Assembly (NCBI GenBank): GCA_015956445.1
Contig: WIUZ02000025.1
Location: 1-64,000, forward strand
Direction of reading: 5' to 3'
Length of the DNA: 64,000 nt
DNA from: Thelephora terrestris
Taxonomy: Eukaryota > Basidiomycota > Agaricomycetes > Thelephorales > Thelephoraceae
Under the pieces are notes generated by a model. The model worked only from the letters and a program-made list of their open reading frames with translations, searched no databases and was not told where the DNA came from. This document shows, in pieces, positions 1-12,122 of this stretch. Position 1 is the first letter of the stretch. Every line of letters begins with the position of its first letter. Both the position numbers and the translations under genes were made by a program.

Positions 1-718
1 GTCAAGTTTGGTGTTTGCGTTCGTCAAAACTTGCCTGAACCAGACGTGAACCAGACTACGAGAACATTAATATAGGACGGTTGCCAGCCGCACTTCCCAC
101 TTCAATAAGGCGTGTTTGAAGTGTTGTCAGTGTCATATTATTTTTAAGGCATGCTTCACCCTTTTGAGACTTGCTTCGTTGATAGTGATGTATGTTATTT
201 TTGACATAACTTTTGATTGTGTGCTCGCATTATTCATACTCGCCTGCATTCCACGTTCAACACATTCCGCTTCCCGCCCAGTAGTTAACGTCACGGTTTG
301 TCCGCTTCCACCCACCACTCCACTAATAGAGCTAGACCTATGATACTGAAAACACATCCCTCCCTCTTCGTATTTGACCAGCTCCGTGCGACTCGTGCAG
401 AGCGTGTGAACTTCTTCCATATCAGGAGGAGATAGTTGTACCGTGTGCAGGCGGTCTCCACCATTGCACATCACTCAATATCATACCCTGATAGGTTTTT
501 TTTGTATTTTAAGAGAGAAACTATATACTCTGAATTGATTCCCAGCTTTTGAGCCCTTAGAAATAAGGGGATAAGCCTACAGCAGCATGGGTCGGGCATG
601 CCCTCAGCCCTCAGCCGCTGATCAATGATGTCATGGGTGGCTTAAGCGCTCCGAGACTCGAGACAGGCCGCGCGTTCACGACTCATACCGCAACCCCCCA
701 CCTCAACTCCCCGCAGCT
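1..718. other. Intergenic, no gene recognised
   Basis: Only short open frames with no family signal occur here. The last 150 bases form the putative promoter and 5' leader of the gene starting at 719, with a pyrimidine- and C-rich stretch just before the ATG. Confidence 0.5.
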
Positions 719-3143
719 ATGTCATCTCCAGTAGGACCATCCCAGGCGACACAAAGCTCCTCCTATCCAGGGACCCCGGATGAGGAATTTGAAGGCTACT
801 TCTCAAATGTTCACGCTGCCGCTGAGGCTTTCATTCTTGGCCAGGGATATGAATCAGTATCCCAGGATCGGCTGCGAAGAATTATGAACAAAGACTGGAT
901 AAAGCTGTGTACGTCTATCCCACACCGTACACAACCGCTCCACACAATATGGGCTCATCCTCTCATAAGTCAAGCGGCGGGGTATCAATCAGACCAAGAC
1001 CTTATCAACAAAGGCCAAAGAGTGTATCACGAAGGACTTGGCTGCAGGGAGATATGCGGACAGGGAGAATGCAAATGAGTCGGCACTCATGGCGCCATCT
1101 TCAGATCCTCGGGACTATTCACATGTGAGTTTAGAATTCAGCTCCTCATCTCTGCAGCGACTTACCAAGGGCAGTGGTGTACGCTCTGCATGGACTTTGC
1201 ATTGCAGCTGATCCTGTGCGCTGGGTGTCGGGTTGGCGTCTGCTACCCATCCATCGGCTCGACAAAAGGGTGTGTGGCATGGGATGAAAGGATCGAACAG
1301 GACGACTTTGTCTTCTTCTGCCCATTCTGCGCAAGGTCCGCCAAGGTTACGTGCCCAGTATGACCTGTTGCTTTCACTTCCCACCCCCATCACTAATCTA
1401 TTCCAGCTCACATTGGCAGAGCCAGAGAGGGTTCCAAAGAAGGACTTGACCCTATTCCGTTGCGACCCTCCTGCCCTCGTAATCTCGATTGTGTGGCACA
1501 CAACGAGACACCCATTCATAAATATGTTTCGAAGCCACCTCCAAGGCAGATATTCCGGCAATGAGAAGTCGGTATGTATTCCTCATGTGCATTGAAGAGG
1601 GTGGAGGTGATGACGTCCTAATAGGTGAAGTTCATGGACCGCAGCCTGCAGCATACATCGGGGGAAAACGATGAACGTCTCACGGGGTCACAGGCGGCAG
1701 CAGACGCCATTGAATTCTTGGAGGCCAATCCCTACGCAAAGATTGTAGTGATTATCGACACCCATGCCGCCGAAAACGGATATTTCGTTTGGGCCAAAGA
1801 TGCGAATGGGGACTACCAGGCGTGCTCGCTCCTGGAGGTGGGTGTTGCCTGTTGGCTAATGTGCCTTCCTGCTCACACTGCCTTCACAGATCCTTCAAGA
1901 CTGTACTCCCAAGGAGATCTTCAATTACATGTCCGATGCAGAGGATGCCCCGTCCCACCACCACAAGATGCTAATCGTGAATCTTGCCTGCGGAGCTTCG
2001 GTCTCTCTGCCCCAGCCACGGAGTGAACTGCTTACTGGGTATGTGCCATGCATCAGACTCTCCCGGTCACACACACACGCTTACCAGCTCACACACATCA
2101 GCCACTGCGCCGATGCAGTGCTGTCATTTGCAACAAACACGACAATCACCAGTGAGGTAGCGCCCGTTCTGCTTCCCCTGATCTCAGATTGGGTGCAGAC
2201 CTCCTCCGACTATGATGTTCTGATAGCAAAGTCCGTTCAAGCCGGATGGGCACACAGGAACCACCCTGTGCTATCCAGGCGTGCTCATGACCCTTCCCGT
2301 TACACCAAATTCACGTCCACTGAAGAGCCACATGTCATGGCATCGGGCAAGGACGATCACATCCTTTATACCCGGTTCGACCTTGGCCAGCCTGGCGGAA
2401 GAATAGTCAGGTGTTTCCGTGGATGTGAAAAGGGGATTGGTGCCAAACCGGGGAAGAATACTGTGCGCATCAAATGCGATGGATGTAAGTACAGGACTAC
2501 CATTCCAGCATTCAGGTCGTCGACAGAAACGACACTGGGAAGGTTTTCACTGGTTGCGGTGGCGTACCCACAGGAGCTCTATCCTACCCCTCACTGGAAT
2601 CCCACCAACACAGAAAATGATCAGGCGGGTCCCTCGATGCTGACGCCAGCCCCTCCCCCTGCAACGCCAACCCCTCCTCCAGAAAGGTCAACCTGCACCT
2701 CTCAAGAGCCGGTACCCCCTCCTTCTCCTCCTCTCCAGTCAACGCTGCGCCCACCACGTCTGGATCCAATGGTGCGATCAATATCTCTCCCCTCGATGAC
2801 AAGCACAGAATCCACCACACCCATGCAACGTAGGCTCCCCACAATCCGGATCCCCCCACGGCCTTTGCGCCAAGGCTCCCCAACGATTCGGATCCCCTCA
2901 CGGCCATTGGGCCAAGGCTCCTTGACAGCTGTGGAGTCCAGGAGGGCAGGCACTCGGAGCGCCACCGCCACCCCACCTGAACCTCGGAGCGCCACCGCCA
3001 CCCCACCCAAACCCCAAAAGCGACCACAGAGCAAGTCGCCCGAGCCTGAGACTGAGCCTTGGATGAGCGACCTGGTTAGCAGGATGTGGCAAAAGAAGCG
3101 AAGGCGTGGGGATGACCATCCCCCCACACCACCAATGTCTTAG
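719..3143 (+). CDS. Uncharacterised protein with PHD/RING-like zinc finger and caspase/CHAT-like segment
   Basis: Multi-exon gene of unknown function. Exon 1 is 719-908 and the next starts near 970 in matching phase; a small exon border near 1125-1160 could not be settled. The third coding block (about 1160-1340) has cysteine pairs spaced like a PHD or RING finger: WCTLC, then CAGC, a lone VC, a further C and finally FFCPFC. Exons around 1410-1570, 1624-1840 and 1891-2038 follow. They encode a hydrophobic beta strand ending in IIDTHAAENGY and, about 45 residues later, LIVNLACGAS. A His after one strand and a Cys after the next resembles the caspase/CHAT protease fold, although the sequence is too diverged to call it catalytic. 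Downstream is a second set of Cys pairs (CFRGC, CDGC), then a long Pro/Ser/Thr-rich tail with short repeats (RIPxRPL; RSATATPP). Function is unknown; nuclear or regulatory roles are guesses. Confidence 0.7.
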
Positions 3144-3208
3144 ATATATTCTGTATCACGTAGCACAGACTCAATGTAGGTTTAATTAACAGAATGAAAA
3201 TACCAAAC

Positions 3209-3345
3209 ACAATGATTGGATGCAACTATTGTACAATTATTGGATGCAATTATCGTACAATTATTGGATTCAATTATCGGACAATTATTGGATGCAATTA
3301 TCAGACAATTATTGGACGCAATTATCAGATACAATCATTGAGGTG
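3209..3345. repeat. 24-bp AT-rich tandem repeat, five copies plus a partial one
   Basis: The unit ACAATTATTGGATGCAATTA plus four bases (TCGT, TCGG or TCAG) runs from 3209 to 3328 in exact 24-bp register, followed by a degenerate part copy. Each unit holds CAATTATTG-type near-palindromes. It lies just downstream of the zinc-finger gene's stop codon. Confidence 0.85.
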
Positions 3346-3936
3346 TACAACGAAACCAAGACCCCATTTAAAGGCTGAACACATGAATAGGCTACCCAAA
3401 GACAATAATCGTAAGTACATAATATTTACAACGAAAGGGGTGTATTATTTATGACAGAAAAGTGTGGATAAGAAGAGGGTTTGGACTTGTAGCAAAGGAG
3501 CTATAAACGGCGAAAATAGGGCAATAATCGCGATAATCGGGCCTATTATTTTTGAACCGATCCGTACAGGATATTATACCTATCGTTATTCATGGATTCC
3601 CGTTCTGCCGTCATGCGAGTGCCGATGTTCGACAAGAGTGGGATTTCTGGGACGGGTACTCGTTTAGCATATGCTTTCGGCTCCCCACAAAACGCATTGG
3701 TGTATCGAGCACCCCATACGAATGTGTCCCCCAGCCTCAGAGTCAAAACTTGCGCCGCACTGAATATGCTCCGTGCACACAAAAGCAAATATACATTCAA
3801 CGAGGACAAGCACCACACGAGATACAGCGGAACACGGGGTGCACATATAGTCCATCGCGCACGACTTCTACAAGATCGACCTCGAACATATTGGCAGCAA
3901 CCAGCGACTACCGGGGACTACCGTAGAGAGTGTCTG
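3346..3936. other. Intergenic, no gene recognised
   Basis: Short overlapping frames on both strands, none with a recognisable family. Scattered AATAATCG motifs near 3500-3550 look like remnants of the adjacent repeat. Confidence 0.5.
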
Positions 3937-5591
3937 TCAAACTGTTATATGCGCCTCCAGATCAGCGGAGAAATCTCCCTCCATCCGAACATCAACAATG
4001 TTTACATGCTCCCTCAGCCTGCGAATCCAAGCTGCACTCGGGAACACCCCGTCTCTATGGGCGATTTGAACGCGATGCAACCGGGTCGAAGTGGGGATAT
4101 TCCGGCGTTCAGAAGCGAATCTCGTTAAGCCTATCATAAAATCTTCCGAAAGATCGCAGTTGAGAAATCCGATGGTTTTCAGCGATAAAGAAGGCGGTGT
4201 ATTTGACAGCAAGACTGAGAGGATGTCCAGCAAGTCGACATCGCAAATGATGGTAAGTGTCTCGAGGGCAGGAAAATATGACGGATAGAAGACTAGTGGT
4301 TCCCAAGTGTCCGGATCCACCTCCCGGTAGTGGAGGCGCACCTCCCGAACATTGGCTATAGGGAGCACTGTGAGATCTGCGAACGTTACCTCCGACAGGG
4401 AAATCCCGTTTAATGAGAGCATTCCACCAGGACCGTCCAATATGATGCATTCGTCGTAGGGTGAATGTTGTAATTGAAAGAAAGTGGGTGATGGTGGTTC
4501 CGAAAGATGTGCCGCGGAGACACCAGGAAGGAAGTTGCTCAACACCACGAGTTCATCGCTGAGGCGAATGTGCAGGTCTGCGCCTCTCTGGAGGGGTATG
4601 CTGGAGAGAAGGGCTTGGGCATCCCTCTTGTCAATGCTTTCAACGATTAGGGATTGGAGTTTGTTCCTCATCGGCTTTTTACGCTCCGAGCTGAGGAGGG
4701 AAAGGTCGGTAAAGTGTACATCCAGGGTAGCCCGTTCGAGCGAATGGTTTCCTTCCATAAAGTTAAGGAGGGTATCCAGGTGGAGGCTGAACCGAGAGTC
4801 TCGGATAGTGAACTCCGTGAGAGTTCCAAGTCCGAGCAGTGAGGGATAGAGAGGAATGCATGCCAGCGAGAGACTCTCCAAAGCCGGGACGAAAGACTGA
4901 AACGGATCGATTGACTGGTCCCTGTCTGTACTACGTTGCCAGACCATCAGCGATCGGAGAGTGGGCATCGACTGTGGGAAATTTGGAAACGCGTTCGTGA
5001 GCTCCTCAATCGTCGCTATACGATGAACGGCCAGGGTTCGTGTGGTCTGGAGGTGGGGTGCAAAGATGTCGGGGAATGAGGGGTCTAAGGGCATCTCGAG
5101 GGTGATTTCCAGGGGGGCTGCCTTGGCACGTTGCAGGCAAGCCGCAGTCATGTCCTTGTTCTTGTTGGATATCAACGTCCAATTCGAGGGGGTTGAAATG
5201 ATGGACTCGCGCCAGTATCGGCACACGTGTGTCAGTGGAACAATCGAGATGGCATCAACGTTCTTGTCCTTGATGAGATATCGGGCGACCTGAGAAAGAA
5301 TCTCTGGTGGCATCCTGTTGACTGGCCGCAAAATGTTCCGCAAGGATGGGATGACTCTCAGAACATCTTGCGCTGTGGCTTCCAGGCTCTCGATCTGTTG
5401 GGGTTCGCTTTTGTTGGTTACCTGTCAACATCGATTTACCAGCGCATACTCACTTCTGATTGCAGCGAGCTGGCAGAAAATTTGAGAGGAAGAGAGATCT
5501 CTCGCAAATTGGAACGTTCCAAGCCGAGTTTTTCATTCAGCACGCTGAGGAGGTCTGAGATTGAGAGGCTTTGTGCGACTTCTCGGGACAT
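3937..5591 (-). CDS. F-box protein with LRR-like C-terminal region (paralog 1 of 3)
   Basis: F-box proteins are substrate adaptors of SCF (Skp1-cullin) ubiquitin ligases. The gene has two exons: 5454-5591 (46 codons, from MSREVAQ) and 3937-5394, separated by a 59-bp GT-AG intron, giving 531 residues. A short coiled-coil-like leader precedes the F-box-like motif, which runs from NRMPPEIL through VARYLI and VPLTHVCRYWRESI to NWTLI. The rest has irregular leucine-rich spacing (for example LPPSLSLKTIGFLNCDLS), as in many fungal F-box/LRR proteins. Introns and exon 1 length match those of the two paralogs at 8.6-10.3 kb and 10.4-12.1 kb, so all three arose by duplication. Substrate unknown. Confidence 0.85.
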
Positions 5592-5866
5592 GATCGCGGC
5601 TTCCAGCAGAGGTGTGAGTGGTAACGTGATTTGATTTCAGATTTGTATCAAACTCATTTTCAACCCGTAAACCGCGCGCAAAATTATCGTGCCAATCTTA
5701 TAATCGTGACTAGGTTATGTATACGGCCAGGTCATTCGTGACTGCATGCCATACGAGTGCGGAATAAATTGAACACCCCATACGTTTCGAGCTGTTTCAC
5801 GTGCGGGCGCTAACGCTCGACAAACAAGGGACAATCCGAGACTTCAGACACATCCAGATGATTATC

Positions 5867-8382
5867 ATGGCCGATGAAGTCTACTTCAGTTTTCCTGTCC
5901 TGCTTGCTGCTCCCCCCGGCTCTGACAAGCCGTACCAGCCCATAATTCACGCTGAATACGATCATCTGACCTCAGAACGCGCCTATCCATCCGCCTTGCA
6001 AGAAACTGCGTTGGAAGCCGTTCGCGTTTCCCCAGAAGTTCCCAACACCGCTCTAGACAGCGCGAAAGTGATCATATACGAGGTACAACTTGTGATCGCC
6101 ACTTTACCTGAGCTATATTGTTCAACCCGCCTTTCTAACAGTTATATGAACCCCTTCCACCCACCAGGGGTTCCCTGGTGGATATGACGAACGCATATAG
6201 GTTCATCAATGGGGATTACCTGAAGGCAAAGGCAACATTCCTGTCCCCTCGTTGGCGTTTGGACAGGGTAAAACCGGGGAATTTAATTGCTGTGCTGAGT
6301 GAGCCTACAAGCTCCTTCGATACATATCGTCACTCACTCACGGCACCCAAATAAGTGATCAAGCACCCCGTTCCTTCAATCATCCATGAATTGAACGAGT
6401 CAGATGCCAAAATTCGTCAGTCTCCTCCCCCCTGGATGTGTTCTTTCTTATCGTAATCTCTTCAGGTCGTGAAGAAATCGCTGTCGCCGCTCGAAAACGG
6501 GATTCTCCTTCGGCTGGTGCCTCTCTCACGCGACGCATCGTGACCCAGACGGATTTCCGTGCTGACACTGTCTACAACTATCGACCTGCAAACTTGGCAC
6601 CCCCTCCTATCACCATTTATCACCCAGTCTTCGCCAAGTTCCTCCAGTTGATGGCAGAGCCGCGAAATCCCACGCATGAAGAGCTTAATCTAGCGCATGA
6701 CTTCGTCTGCTTGGCCTCAGCCTATCACAAAGATGAGGCCACCCGAATTGGCGAGTTGTCGTTCAACATGAGGGCAGCAGTTCATTTCGGCATTCCTGGG
6801 CCGATACAACTCGCCTACCAATCCAGGCAACTCGTCCTAGATGGTGTCGTGACCTCAGCTGCAACGCCAGATGGTTTCAGGACCATTGCTGCAATATTAG
6901 AAGTCAAGGCCGAGATTGGAGAGGGTGGCAGCGATCCGATCGCGCAGGCCGAATGCGCATATGTGGCTGTCTACTCCACTGAAGAGGTATTTTATTTTCG
7001 GCAACGCACGTCTCGGTGCTGATTTATAGGCCCTGCATACCCGGGCGGCATGTTGCTGTCCCGCATTCATCATTGGCATGCCAGGCCCCTATATCATTGT
7101 CGGCGGCGCAGTCTTTGCTGACACGATCATCACACAAACGCTCACGGACTACATCTCCGTCATCCCTCGTCCAAACCAGAACAACCGTTCACCTCTTGAC
7201 GACGCAGCCCATCGCGTTGCAAATCTCTTCCGCGCGTTGAAGGAATGTATCGGCGACCTCGACACGTATTACTCACGGTTGGTGCAGACGATGTCTTTCC
7301 CTCGCGACCCGCAATCGGGTACTGGTGCAAGCATTTGCCCCCCCGTGTCCGCTGGAGCTGTTCATACTCTGGAATCACCCTCCTTCGTTGGGCCCCATTT
7401 TACCAGATACCACGACAGTGAAGGCAAGGAGGTCGTACTCACGTACCGGGCGCGCCTCCAACCACACTTCCTCTCGAAGGCAGTCTTTGTTGCAGAGGCA
7501 AAGAGCGAGTCCAGGACTGAACAGGTCGTCGTCAAATTCGCGTACACATACAACCGCGAAGCACACGAGCTGCTTGCAAGCGCAGAACACGCACCGAAGT
7601 TGCGGTATTGCAAATTCGAACCTAGTGTCGGCATGTGGATCATCGTGATGGACTACGTAGAGGGTTCAGCGGTCGAGGATGGCGGTGTACTGGAACAAAC
7701 TGTCCATATCGAGTCGCTCCGGGCCGCGCTCGAGAAGTTGCATGGCCGCGGACTTGTGTTCGGCGACTTGCGGCCACCAAATGTTCTGATCGTGGGCGAA
7801 AAGGTTGTGCTGATTGACTTTGACTGGTGTGGGAAGGCCGGCCAGGCACGGTATCCTAGCGATATCATTCTGCAAGAGGGGGTCTGGCACCGGGAAGTCC
7901 AACGGGGAGGGCTGATGACCCAAGCGCACGACGAGTATCATTTCCAGAAGCTCACATGGCCTATGAATAAGGATCACTCTTTGGTGAGTCATACAACTGA
8001 TGCTCGCAACTCTTGGCTCGAGATGCTGATGAAACGCCTCTCGGAAGAAATGAACGTGACCCTGAGTTCGGAGCGGGGAGGGGCCGTGTCTCGCTGCTTT
8101 CGTTGGTCCTCCGCATCTGAGGGTGGACATTTCGCGTTTTCTGGTTATCGTCCTTTGACTTGTGTACCCAATGTTCAGCGTTCGATATTAAGCTATCGAA
8201 TCGATCCCTCAGTCGATCCGGCTTATTGTTACCCCCTCGCCATGGCGGTGTTACCTGCGGCGGAGTCTCGCTTAATTCCACAGCCACAGGTAGGGGCGGT
8301 TATAACCCATAAGGTGGGTGGAACCCCGGTCCACGAATTTAGTTTGCACTATTGCAGAAAAACTGTATTCGGTAGTGACTAA
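5867..8382 (+). CDS. Kinase-like protein with altered catalytic loop
   Basis: Multi-exon gene belonging to a kinase-like family common in Agaricomycetes. Exon 1 is 5867-6082 (MADEVYFSFP; an in-frame ATG lies nine bases upstream) and exon 2 starts at 6142. The following border, near 6230-6480, is uncertain. Another exon ends at 6986 and the last runs from 7030. The C-terminal third looks like a protein kinase: VVVKFAY holds the candidate ATP-binding Lys, EAHELL the alpha-C Glu, IVMDYVEG the hinge, GDLRPPNVLI the catalytic loop and LIDFDW the metal-binding loop. The usual HRD is replaced by FGD and DFG by DFD, though the Asp and Asn positions are kept. The family normally ends near QLTW-type sequence (about 7965); the last 400 bases may be untranslated or read-through. 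It sits between F-box paralogs 1 and 2 on the opposite strand. Substrate unknown. Confidence 0.7.
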
Positions 8383-8626
8383 TGTACATCGATGATGGGA
8401 TGCTGGGAGGGAACGAAAAACGATTTGGTAGGCGAATGGGGAAGTGACTGAGAGGCATAAGCGAGATGGGCGACGGAGAACAAGGAGGGTGAATGTCTAA
8501 CTAGCTAGCCTCCATTTGACAAGAACAAGCATTGCACTAGGTATCGAAAGCACGAGCAACCGGCGACCGCCCACCCCAATGGAAACAACAGTGGGGCGGG
8601 ACGGTCAAAGCCATAGACCCGCCTCT

Positions 8627-10272
8627 TCATGTCAAATCCGTCGAGAACTTATCGTCCATCCGCGCTTCAACAATGTGTACATGCTCCCTCAGCCTGTGGA
8701 TCGAAGCTGCACTGGGGAACACCCCGTCTCTATGAATGATTTGAACGCGATGCAACCGGGTCGAAGTGGGGATATTCCGGCGTTCAGAAGCGAACATCGT
8801 TAAGCCTGTCATAAAATCTTCCGAAAGATCGCAGTTGAGGAATCCGATGGTTTTCAGGGATGGAGAAGGTGGTGAATTTGACAGCAAGACTGAGAGGAAG
8901 TCCAGCACGTCGGCATTGCAATCGACGGTCAGTGTCTCGAGGGCGGGGAAATATGACGGGTAGAATACTGGTGGTTCCCAAGTGTCCAGATCCACCTTCC
9001 GGTAGTGGAGGTGCACCCCTCGGACATTGGCTAAAGGGAGCACTGTGAGATCTTCAAACGATACTTCCAACATGGGATACCCGGAAAATGAGAGCTTTCC
9101 ACCTGGACCGTCCAATATGATGCGTTTGCGGTCGGGTGAATGCCCTAGTTGGAAGAAAGTGGGTGATGGTGGGTCCGAAAGATGTGCCGCGGAGATATCT
9201 GGAAGAAAGTCGCTCAATTGCGCGTATTCACCGAAGAGGCTGAGGTTCACGTGCAGGTCCGCACCTCTCTGGAGGGGTATGTTGGAGAGAAGGGCTTGGG
9301 TATCGTTCAAGTCTGAGGAATTAATGAATAGGTATCGGAGTTGGTTCCTCATCGGCGATTTACGCTCCGAGTCGAGAAGGGAAAGGTCGACAAAGTATAC
9401 ATGTAGGGTAGCCCGTTCAAGTGAATGGTTTCCTTCCATAAAGTCCAGAAGGGTATCCAAGTGGAGGTTGAACTCAGAGTCTCGGATGGTAAACTCCGTG
9501 AGAGTTCCAAGTCTGAGCATTGAGGGATGGAGGGAAACGCCGATCAGCTGGAGACGCTCCAAAGCCGGGACGAACGATCGAAACGGATCGGACTGATCCC
9601 AGTCTGCATCATCTTTCCGGAACAGTTCCAGTGATCGGAGAGTGGGCATCGACTGTGGGAAATTCGGAAATGCATTCGTGAGCTCATCGAACGTCGACAT
9701 GCAACGAACGGTCAGGGCTTGCGTGGTCTGGAAGTGGGGTGCAAAGATGTCGGGGAATGAGGGGTCTAAGGGCATCCAAAGGGTGATTTCCAGGGGGGCT
9801 GCCTTGGCACGTTGCAGGCAAGCCGCAGTCATGTCCTTGTTCTTGTTGGATATCAACGTCCAATTCGAGGGGGTTGAGATGATGGACTCGCGCCAGTATC
9901 GGCACACGTGTGTCAGTGGAACAATCGAGATGGCGTCCTCATCCTCGTCCTCGATGAGATATCGGGCGACGTGAGACAGAATCTCTGGCGGCATCCTGTT
10001 GACTGGCCGCAAGATGTTCCGCAAGGATAGGATGACTCTCAAAACATCTTGCACTGTGGCTTCCAGGCTGTCGATCTGTTGGGGTTCGCTTTTGTTGGTT
10101 ACCTGTCAACATTGATCTACCAGCGCATACTCACTTCTGATTGCAGCGAGCTGGCAAAAAATTTGAGAGGAAGAGGGATCTTTCGTAACTTGGAACATTC
10201 CCAGCCGAATTTCTTGTTCAACGCGCTGAGGAGGTCTGAGATTGAGAGGCTTTGCGCGACTTCTCGGGACAT
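8627..10272 (-). CDS. F-box protein with LRR-like C-terminal region (paralog 2 of 3)
   Basis: Likely SCF ubiquitin-ligase adaptor. Exon 1 (10135-10272, 46 codons) and exon 2 (8627-10075) flank a 59-bp intron; the protein has 528 residues. The F-box-like motif NRMPPEIL to NWTLI is almost identical to that of paralog 1, whereas the leucine-rich part carries many substitutions. About 180 bp of upstream sequence is also shared with paralog 1, up to a GCGGAATAA breakpoint, so the duplicated unit included the promoter. Its 5' flank runs directly into the 3' end of paralog 3. Confidence 0.85.
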
Positions 10273-10396
10273 GATCGCGGTTTACAGCAGAGGTGTGGGT
10301 GGTAACGTGATTTGATTTCACACTTGTATCAAACTTGTTTTCAACCCGTAAACCGCGCGACAAATTATTGAGTCAATTTTACAATCGTGACGTAGG

Positions 10397-12122
10397 TTAT
10401 ATGGCCAGGCCATTCACGACTGCATGCCATACCAGTGCGGAATAACGTGAAAATGGGCTGCTTGCCCTTCCTGATGGGCCTTCCTCCATTCGAACCTCAA
10501 CAACGCTTATATGCTCCCTCAGCCTGCGGATCCAAGCTTCACTCGGCGGGAACGTCCTGTCGCCATGGACGATTTGAACACGATGCAACGGGGCCAAAGT
10601 GGGGTTATTCCGACGTTCCGAAGCGAATTTCACTAATCTCTTCACGAGATTTTTGGAAAGATCGCAGTCAAGGAATACGATGGTTTTCAGGGATGGAGAA
10701 GGTGGTGAATTCGACAGCAAGACCGAGAGAATGTTCCGCAAGTCAGCATCGCAATCAACGGTAAGTGTCTCGAGGGCAGGAAAATATGACGGGTAGAACA
10801 CTGGTGGCTCCCAAGTGTCCGGATCCCCCTTCCGATATTGGAGGTGCACCTCCCGAACATTGGCTAAAAGGAGCCTCAATGTGAGATCTGTGAATGATAC
10901 CTCCGACAAGGAAATCCCATTTAACGAGAGCTTTCCACCCGGGCCGTCCAGTATGATGCGATTAGAGTAGGGTCCATATTCTAGTTTGAAGAACGTGGGT
11001 GATGGTGGGTTTGAAAGGTGTGCCATGGAAATATCAGGGAAGAAGTCGTCCAATGTTGTGCGTTGGTATGGTTCAAGGATGGAAACATGCAACTCTGCAC
11101 CTCTCTGGAGGGGTATGCTGGAGAGAAGGGCTTGGGAACTAATCTTGTTAGTTTGGATGGATAGGTATCGAAGTTGAGTCCTGATTGTTTTGTGTGGCGA
11201 GCTGAGAAGAGAGGACTCCACAAATTGGATGTCTAGTGTTACCCTTTCGAGGGAATGGTTTGCTTCCAAAAAGTCCAGGAGCGTATTCAAGTGGAAGTTG
11301 AGCTCACAGTATTCGATGTAAACCTCTGTGAGGGTTTTAAGCCCACGAAGTGAGGGATAGAGAGGGATGTCTCGTAGCAAGAGATATTCCAAAGGAGGGA
11401 TGAATGACCCAAACGGATCAGTCGACCGGTTTGATCCTGTTTGAAACTCGCTTTCATCGTCATCGAATAAATGGCCCAGTTCCAGCGATCGCAAATTGAG
11501 CATCGACTTTGGGAAACTTGGAAACGTTTTTGTGAGCTCCTCGATTGTCGATATGGAATGAATGGCCAGGGCTCGCGTATTCTGGAGGTAGGGCGCAAAG
11601 ATATCGTGTGATGAAGAGCCCAAGGGCATGTGGAGGGTTATTTTCAGAGGAGCTGCCTTGGCACGCTGCAGGGAGACCGCAGTCATATCCTCGTTCTCGC
11701 TGGATATCAACGTCCAATTCGCGGGGGTTGAAATGATAGACCTGCGCCAGTATCGGCACACATGGGTCAGTGGAACGATCGAGATCGCATCCTCGTCATG
11801 GTCATCGATGAGATATTGGGCGATATGAGAGAGCGTCTCTGGTGGCAACCTATTGACCGGTTGTGCAACTTTCCGCAGCGATGGGATGAGCCTCGAAATG
11901 TCTCGCACTCTGGCCTCTAGTCTGTTGATCTATCGAGTTGGCTTTCGTCAGCTCCCTATCGAGATTGATTCACCAGGCACTCACTTCTGATTGCAGCGAG
12001 CTGGCAGAAGATGTGAGAGGAAGAGAGATCTCTCGTAAACCCGAAGATTCCGAGTCGAGTATCTCGTTCAACACGCTGAGGAGGTCTGAGATAGCGAAGC
12101 TGTGAGCGGTCTCTTGAGTCAT
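10397..12122 (-). CDS. F-box protein with LRR-like region and novel C-terminal tail (paralog 3 of 3)
   Basis: Likely SCF adaptor. Exon 1 (11985-12122) is again exactly 46 codons, the intron is 55 bp (11930-11984) and exon 2 is 10397-11929, giving 556 residues. The F-box-like motif reads NRLPPETLSHIAQYL, then CRYWRRSI and NWTLI. This copy is the most diverged. It is longer than its paralogs because its frame runs on for about 30 extra codons; the last 16 or so (ending ALVWHAVVNGLAI) lie inside the sequence that elsewhere serves as the F-box promoter. The normal end of the gene was apparently lost at a duplication junction. Confidence 0.83.

Noticed and set aside
133-474. Minus-strand open frame near the left edge
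   Set aside because: No family signal, low-quality composition and no conserved splice pattern.
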